A stretch of DNA of 12,084 bases from RGIG4608 sp045631445. GTDB taxonomy: Bacteria; Bacillota; Clostridia; Oscillospirales; CAG-272. This document shows, one piece after another, positions 11,833-12,084 of this stretch. Made by a program: the position numbers and the translations under genes. Below the pieces are notes generated by a model that had not been told where the DNA came from, ran no database searches, and saw only the letters and a program-made list of their open reading frames with translations. Location of the stretch: positions 1 to 12,084 of the forward strand of contig JAZQUS010000031.1 of NCBI GenBank assembly GCA_045631445.1. The letters run 5' to 3'. Position 1 is the first letter of the stretch, and every line of letters starts with the position of its first letter.

Positions 11833-12084
11833 GAACAGTTACAAAGATAAAAAAGGTCGCTTTTAAAAAAGCTCCGCAAAACTTTTAATCGTATTAGGGC
11901 AAATAAATTTCGCGCAACGCGCGTGACTCACTTCTTCGCGCTCGTCACAAATGTTTCTCCGTTTTCGAGAAAACAGAGAAACTGCGCCTTGCTACACTGC
12001 ACATAGCCGTTTTGTTAGCAAAATGGCTACACTTTGCAATAGGCAAATTGGATTTTTTGAGGTGACGAGAAAAATCATTAGTTC
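11825..12084 (+). repeat. Hairpin-rich interspersed element, copy 2 (cut by the window end)
   Basis: This gene-free end region is related to the reverse complement of about 310-605. Shared landmarks in order are ATTTA..CG...AGTTA near the boundary, a CTTTT/AAAAAAG hairpin, AAAACTTTTAA, a GTGA...TCAC hairpin, CAAATG, a long hairpin, TTGCTAC.CTGCA.ATAGCC, a TAGCC/GGCTA hairpin, and the best block 12033-12079. The long hairpin here has GTTTCTC-C-GTTTTC (11953-11966) paired with GAAAAC-A-GAGAAAC (11969-11982), quite unlike the TTTTATTGCAC arms in copy 1. The TAGCC hairpin (12004-12029) is also extended by different bases. The element continues beyond the window, so its far end and its terminal inverted repeat are not visible. 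Confidence 0.6.

Noticed and set aside
1..12084. CRISPR array, tRNA, rRNA or phage/plasmid genes
   Set aside because: No regularly spaced repeats, cloverleaf-like sequences, rRNA segments, integrases or replication genes were seen on either strand.

Overview
The window looks like chromosome of a low-GC Bacillota bacterium, most likely an uncultured gut-type member of the Clostridia. The grounds are consensus sigma-A promoters (TTGACA/TATAAT with 16-17 bp spacers), strong AGGAGG ribosome binding sites, the rpsF-ssb-rpsR operon, a zinc-type S18, a rhodanese-less ThiI, NADP-type GdhA and a FIVAR-bearing lipoprotein. This taxonomy is inference; no 16S gene is present.

Layout from left to right. 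(1) Positions 1-60 hold the first 20 codons of an unidentified minus-strand gene with its own RBS and promoter. (2) About 197-605 is a non-coding, hairpin-rich interspersed element with imperfect terminal inverted repeats; a second, diverged copy lies in opposite orientation at about 11825-12084 and runs off the end of the window. (3) 647-1846 is a two-gene operon: an SdpR-like ArsR-family repressor, with a candidate operator of three TTTAAC/GTTAAA half-sites over its transcription start, followed by a two-helix membrane protein with TPR-like repeats. (4) 1957-3272 is the minus-strand operon rpsF-ssb-rpsR with promoter, structured leader and a perfect palindromic terminator. (5) 3436-7488 holds a 1299-residue lipoprotein gene: one SGNH-hydrolase domain with an apparently intact active site, three degenerate copies of it, and four FIVAR repeats. 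(6) 7425-7967 is a non-coding stretch with several hairpins, including a 157-bp inverted-repeat element and a 12-bp terminator stem that recurs exactly after the next gene. (7) 7927-9178 holds an unusual DEDDh exonuclease with an N-terminal extension and a zinc-ribbon-like C2-C2 motif. (8) 9197-11816 is gdhA followed 14 nt later by thiI, probably cotranscribed.

How the genes work together: apart from the two operons with obvious logic (ribosome/replication proteins; regulator plus membrane protein), neighbours are functionally unrelated housekeeping or surface genes. The most unusual content is the multi-domain SGNH/pseudo-SGNH lipoprotein and the family of structured repeats. In the two flanking repeat copies, hairpins sit at the same places but have different arm sequences, so base pairing rather than sequence seems to be conserved. 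No transposase, CRISPR array, tRNA, rRNA or recognised defence system was seen.
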